Below are positions 55,089-58,102 of a stretch of DNA of 58,102 nucleotides, piece by piece. Origin of the DNA: Candidatus Heimdallarchaeota archaeon (lineage in GTDB: Archaea > Asgardarchaeota > Heimdallarchaeia > Heimdallarchaeales > Heimdallarchaeaceae). Every line of letters starts with the position of its first letter. The first letter of the stretch is position 1. The position numbers and the translations under genes are program-made. The DNA lies in NCBI GenBank assembly GCA_021399345.1, contig JAAFKI010000092.1, forward strand, positions 1 through 58,102. Direction: 5' to 3'. The notes beneath the pieces were generated by a model that saw only the letters and a list, made by a program, of their open reading frames with translations, was not told the origin of the DNA and ran no database searches.

Positions 55089-56378
55089 ATGACAAAAGTA
55101 CTGAGAGTAGAATGTATAGAAGTAGACTATCATCAAGCTTTGAGCACGCTTTGTCATCAAGTGAAAAACCTCTATAATCAAGCGAATTATCTGGTAAAAC
55201 AATCCTTGAACAAAGAGAATAAGCTACTAGTCTATTATGACCTTAACTCTTTACTCAAAGATGAGGAATACTATAAAGTGCTTCCTGTACATACTGCACA
55301 ACATACTCTCAAACTCCTCTGTAGGAACTGGAAGGGGTATTTTCAAGCGAAGAAGGAGTGGGAGAAGTATCCTGAAAAGTTCTTCAACATACCCAGACCT
55401 CCGAAATATAAAGCTAGGGATGGGGAAATGGTGGCAATCTTCACCAACCAACAAGCTAAGATAAAGAATGGGTGGCTAGTTTTACCAAAAAAAGTGGGAT
55501 ATTATTACAAAACTCGACTGACAGCTCGAACGAAGCTTAAGGAAGTGAGAATTATTCCTAGAAGAGTAGGTTATACCCTCGAGTTAGTATATGAAAAAGT
55601 TCTTCCTAAGCTGAGAAAACGATTTATCAGAAAAGGAGCGATCGATTTAGGGGCCATCAACCTTGTGACCTTTGTGGATAACCTTGGGTCTCAACCAATT
55701 GTTATCAAGGATCACGGGAAAGGAATTAAAAGTATTATCCTTTATTATTTGAAATTCCAGACAAAATTACGAGAACAATATGTTCAGCAGCAGAAGAAAC
55801 AATTGAAACAGCAGAGGAAATTGATTTATGGACCTACTTATTATCATCTTCGAGATAAGTTTAGGAAGAAACTGAAAGATGCCATTCACAAATTAACGAG
55901 ATATCTAGTAAACTTGTGGATTGAACGCGATCTACATGAGGTGATCATCGGATATAACCCATTGTGGAAACAAGGAGTGCGTTTAAGAAAGAAAATCACC
56001 CAAATGTTTGTTGCCATCCCCTTCATGAAAATCATCAATCAACTACAGTACAAAGCTGCTGAGCATGGAATCCATGTTGATCTTATTCCTGAAGACTACA
56101 CATCCAAAAGCAGTTTCTTAGATAATGAGTTTCCACAAAAAAGAACTACTTATGCAGGTAGAAGAACCACTCGAGGATTGTTCAAATCTTCTCAAGGTCA
56201 TCTCATCAATGCTGATGTGAATGCTGCTTATAATATTTTAGTCAAAAGCGATCCGAAAGCACTTCCTAAACGCAGTGTGAACGGGGTAGGAGGATACGTG
56301 ATGTATCCACTTAGAGTTTGTGTTGACCCACAAGGAATGATACCCAAGTCCTCTACAAAAGATGTTCAACTATCTTGA
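55089..56378 (+). CDS. tnpB: TnpB RNA-guided endonuclease, RuvC-like
   Basis: The 429-residue protein has the TnpB N-terminal helical domain and a RuvC-like domain: D186 in GAIDLGAINLVTFV, IIGYNPLWKQ, TSKSSFLDNE and D376 in LINADVNAAYNIL. The usual RuvC II Glu is replaced in GYNPLWKQ; Glu335 in PEDYTSKS is a candidate substitute. The CxxC zinc ribbon common in TnpB is absent. The first GTG (55086) abuts the ATG at 55089, and an AGGAG motif lies upstream. TnpB cuts DNA guided by the omega RNA made from the element's 3' end, keeping the element in its site. Autonomous movement would need a TnpA from elsewhere. Confidence 0.9.
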   Translation: MTKVLRVECIEVDYHQALSTLCHQVKNLYNQANYLVKQSLNKENKLLVYYDLNSLLKDEEYYKVLPVHTAQHTLKLLCRNWKGYFQAKKEWEKYPEKFFNIPRPPKYKARDGEMVAIFTNQQAKIKNGWLVLPKKVGYYYKTRLTARTKLKEVRIIPRRVGYTLELVYEKVLPKLRKRFIRKGAIDLGAINLVTFVDNLGSQPIVIKDHGKGIKSIILYYLKFQTKLREQYVQQQKKQLKQQRKLIYGPTYYHLRDKFRKKLKDAIHKLTRYLVNLWIERDLHEVIIGYNPLWKQGVRLRKKITQMFVAIPFMKIINQLQYKAAEHGIHVDLIPEDYTSKSSFLDNEFPQKRTTYAGRRTTRGLFKSSQGHLINADVNAAYNILVKSDPKALPKRSVNGVGGYVMYPLRVCVDPQGMIPKSSTKDVQLS

Positions 56379-56450
56379 CTAATATGCCAAGATGACAAAA
56401 ACTCATCATGATCGGAATTGTTCCCAAAAGAAAGAAGTAAAGGATTATTC
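56300..56450 (+). ncRNA. Candidate omega RNA at the 3' end of tnpB
   Basis: TnpB guides come from the 3' end of the gene and the right end of the element. Here ATCTTG (56372-56377) and CAAGAT (56388-56393) form a 6-base-pair stem with a 10-base loop that overlaps the tnpB stop. GATGA (56391-56395) and TCATC (56403-56407) form an alternative 5-base-pair stem. Boundaries are inferred, not seen. The guide would be the first bases past the right end, that is, the host-gene sequence. Confidence 0.35.
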
Positions 56451-56455
56451 AATAG

Positions 56456-56731
56456 TATATCGGAAAAATTTCAGGTAGAGATGTTGAAGATAAATTTAAA
56501 GCAATAGGTCTTACACCTGTAAAAGCTTCAAAAATAAGTTCATATCTAATAAAAGAATGCCTTGTTAATCTAGAATGTAAGGTTGTTCATACTCTTGATT
56601 TAGGGGGGACGCATACGTGGTTTGTTGGTGAAGTAGTAGCTGCTCATTTAGCCAAAGATTATGATCGGTCTAAAGCATTCTTTTTCTGGCCTGGACAATT
56701 TAGATATGTTGGTGATGTAATCGAAACCTGA
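56456..56731 (+). pseudogene. 3' fragment of the flavin reductase-like gene
   Basis: The frame is open for 91 codons to a TGA at 56729. It reads YIGKISGRDVEDKF, then LTPVKASKISSYLIKECLVN, LECKVVHTLDLGG, WFVGEVVAAH and FFFWPGQFRYVGDVIET, all typical for the C-terminal two thirds of flavin reductase-like proteins. It lacks a start and is in the same orientation as the 5' fragment at 54821. No internal stop is seen, so it has not decayed much since the disruption. Confidence 0.75.
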
Positions 56732-56804
56732 AAGGATCTTTTTGAGTCGTTCAATGTGTTCCATTACAGGTCGTGATTGTTCATCTAAAGTGGTTAAAAA
56801 GAAG

Positions 56805-56879
56805 GTTTATAAAGAAAAATTAGTATTGGCAAAACAATAAGATTAGTTTAAAAAAAAGCTAGTCTAAAAGATAAAGGAG
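56805..56879 (+). promoter_or_regulatory. Promoter and leader of the carbamoyltransferase pair
   Basis: A TATA-like GTTTATAAAG (56805-56814) is followed by a leader with an inverted repeat, AGATTAG (56840-56846) and CTAGTCT (56859-56865), forming a 7-pair stem (one G-U) with an A-rich loop. AAGGAG (56874-56879) is the Shine-Dalgarno ahead of ATG 56887. The hairpin might affect expression; this is inferred from sequence only. Confidence 0.45.
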
Positions 56880-56886
56880 AATTATT

Positions 56887-57840
56887 ATGAGAAGTTTTGT
56901 AGGGCGTGACATCATATCATTAAAGGATTTTGAACGCCATGAATTTGAGCGAATATTTGAGGTTGCAGATAAATTAGCCCCGATAGCTCGCAATAGAAAG
57001 AATGTAGATTTATTGAAAGAGAAAATAATGGTAACTGCTTTTTACCAGCCTTCAACCAGGACTCGTTTAGCCCACGAATCAGCCATGCTTCGATTGGGTG
57101 GTAAGGTGACAGGATTTTCTGACGCTAAAATGACCCGCGCAGGCGACTTTTATATGGAATCCATCAAGGATACTTTTAAAATGCTCGAAAATTATGGAGA
57201 CGTCATCGTTATGAGGCATTTCCTGAAAGGCGCTCCCGAAGAAGCTGCTAAATGGGTAAGTGTCCCTATTATAAATGGCGGTGATGGTTGGGGAGAACAT
57301 CCTACACAGATCCTAACTGATCTCTATACTATTTATAAAGAAAAAGGTCGCTTAGACGGATTAAGGTGGGTAGCTGTAGGTGATATGAGAATGCGTACCA
57401 TGCACTCCCTTGGTCATGCTTTAACACAGTTCGACTGTCCGATCACTTTCATATCACCAAAAGATATGGAACTACCTGATGAATACCGTGAGGATTTCAA
57501 AAGGAATGGTCTGAACTTTACCGAAGGTAATGATGTTCGCACAGTTATCGCAGATGCTGATGTGATCCTTGTTGAGCCAGTAGTTCAGCCTGATTACACC
57601 AAATCCCGTGATGAAAGAGATGGTGACGTTGCACTAACTCCCCCTGAATTTCAAATCACAAAAGAACTTTTGGAAACCAAAGCAAAATCTGATGCAATAT
57701 TACTCCACTCTTTGCCCCGTATGGATGAAATTCCTCCAGATGTGGATCAAACCCGATGGGCTCGATACTGGAAGGAAGGCTTTAACGGTGTTGTAATGCG
57801 TATGGCTCTTATAGCCTTGGTTTTAGGTGCAGAGGAATAA
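56887..57840 (+). CDS. Aspartate/ornithine carbamoyltransferase-family protein, PyrB-like
   Basis: The 317-residue enzyme has the carbamoyl phosphate motif STRTRLAHESAMLRLGG, an RHFLKG loop, the GDGWGEHPTQILTDLYTI motif and the SLPRMDEIPPDVD end, closest to aspartate carbamoyltransferase. It transfers or removes a carbamoyl group on an amine. Two thirds of its Arg codons (16 of 24 by my count) are CGN, while neighbouring genes prefer AGA, and it is more GC-rich, which suggests transfer. A second carbamoyltransferase starts 2 bases later. It may serve pyrimidine synthesis or, in view of the hydantoinase and xanthine dehydrogenase nearby, phosphorolysis of a carbamoylated product. Confidence 0.85.
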   Translation: MRSFVGRDIISLKDFERHEFERIFEVADKLAPIARNRKNVDLLKEKIMVTAFYQPSTRTRLAHESAMLRLGGKVTGFSDAKMTRAGDFYMESIKDTFKMLENYGDVIVMRHFLKGAPEEAAKWVSVPIINGGDGWGEHPTQILTDLYTIYKEKGRLDGLRWVAVGDMRMRTMHSLGHALTQFDCPITFISPKDMELPDEYREDFKRNGLNFTEGNDVRTVIADADVILVEPVVQPDYTKSRDERDGDVALTPPEFQITKELLETKAKSDAILLHSLPRMDEIPPDVDQTRWARYWKEGFNGVVMRMALIALVLGAEE

Positions 57841-57842
57841 TA

Positions 57843-58102
57843 ATGATATCTAATTTGCGAGGTCGTGACTTAATCGGTGACCTAGATTTTACAAAAGAAG
57901 AAGTGGAAACAGTCCTTGAAGTAGCTTGGGATCTTAAGAAAAAGCGAGCTCTGGGTGAACGACATGCATTGCTTCTGGATAAAACTCTCTGTATGCTTTT
58001 CTTCTTCTCCAGCACACGCACCCGTGCTTCTTTTGAGTCAGGAATGGCTCAGCTGGGAGGACAAGCCACATTTTTGGAGAGTCGTACAACTCAGGTTTCT
58101 CA
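57843..58102 (+). CDS. Second carbamoyltransferase (ornithine/YgeW-like), truncated by window edge
   Basis: Only the first 86 codons are in the window. They start MISNLRGRDLIGDLDFTKEE and contain the carbamoyl phosphate motif FFFSSTRTRASFESGMAQLG, then ATFLESRTTQVS. The family is certain. The N-terminal LRGRDLIGDLDFT start resembles ornithine carbamoyltransferase and its paralogues more than aspartate carbamoyltransferase. It starts 2 bases after the first carbamoyltransferase gene ends, so the two form an operon. All Arg codons visible are CGN. Substrate undecided without the missing part. Confidence 0.82.
   Translation, partial: MISNLRGRDLIGDLDFTKEEVETVLEVAWDLKKKRALGERHALLLDKTLCMLFFFSSTRTRASFESGMAQLGGQATFLESRTTQVS

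Larger units (their letters stand above)
54986..56450 (+). mobile_element. TnpB-only IS200/IS605-type element (IS1341-like), inserted in a flavin reductase gene
   Basis: The element holds a single ORF (tnpB) with about 100 bases on its left and up to about 75 on its right, and no TnpA. Both flanks hold pieces of one flavin reductase-like gene in the same orientation, so the insertion point is bracketed. Ends are approximate: the left end lies near 54980-54986 and the right near 56395-56455. A hairpin at 56372-56393 fits a right-end structure. About 40 codons of the host gene are not found, so insertion was accompanied by deletion or later decay. Confidence 0.7.

Noticed and set aside
1..58102. 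tRNA, rRNA and CRISPR arrays
   Set aside because: No T-loop consensus with stems, no rRNA-like blocks and no regularly spaced direct repeats were found by reading; a covariance search could still find a missed tRNA.

Overview
The window looks like chromosomal DNA of a low-GC archaeon (roughly one third G+C by eye), most likely an Asgard archaeon. Archaeal signs are CDP-archaeol synthase, a ThiR-type regulator (HTH plus ThiN domain), TATA boxes about 25 nt ahead of starts, and Shine-Dalgarno motifs of the GAGGT or GGTGAT type that also support TTG starts. A Ras/Rab-like small GTPase and many surface beta-helix proteins point to Asgard; the lineage within Asgard cannot be fixed from the sequence. 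I saw no rRNA, tRNA or CRISPR array.

Layout. 1-4.4 kb: tandem paralogous membrane proteins, a DMT transporter and small unknown genes. 4.5-10.4 kb: a thiamine uptake and salvage unit (thiB-thiP-thiQ plus a kinase) behind a ThiR-like regulator; the thiB and thiR promoters share a candidate operator. 10.5-14.3 kb: small housekeeping and unknown genes, including Sua5/TsaC, an SDR, a nicotinamidase-like protein lacking its catalytic Cys, and a DsrE-like protein. 14.4-17.1 kb: feoA-feoB-Cys-rich protein behind a strong palindromic operator. 17-29 kb: envelope proteins (beta-helix proteins, a seven-repeat propeller, a membrane PHP phosphoesterase), a PAS histidine kinase-like protein, carS and an aminotransferase. 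29-38 kb: a YyaL-type thioredoxin protein, a predicted metalloprotease, two tandem arylsulfotransferase-like proteins and a peroxiredoxin/peroxiredoxin/nitroreductase operon. 38.2 kb: the small GTPase.

38.9-48.3 kb and 53.4-58.1 kb: the most interesting part. A translationally coupled operon encodes a PLP enzyme, both subunits of a xanthine dehydrogenase (XdhA, XdhB) and the maturation factor XdhC. It is followed by an SsnA-like aminohydrolase abutting a PreA-like Fe-S flavoprotein, then a dihydropyrimidinase/hydantoinase and two adjacent carbamoyltransferases. The set resembles the bacterial anaerobic purine-degradation locus (xdhD, ssnA, ygfK, ygeX, hyuA, ygeW). XdhB keeps the purine-type active-site residues (Glu225, Arg303, Glu701), so I infer an archaeal purine or hydantoin salvage/catabolic system.

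Between the hydantoinase and the carbamoyltransferases, a TnpB-only IS200/IS605-type element has split a flavin reductase-like gene. The two flanking fragments are still recognisable and open, so the insertion seems recent. The carbamoyltransferase pair uses mainly CGN arginine codons, unlike most of the window, which hints at transfer.
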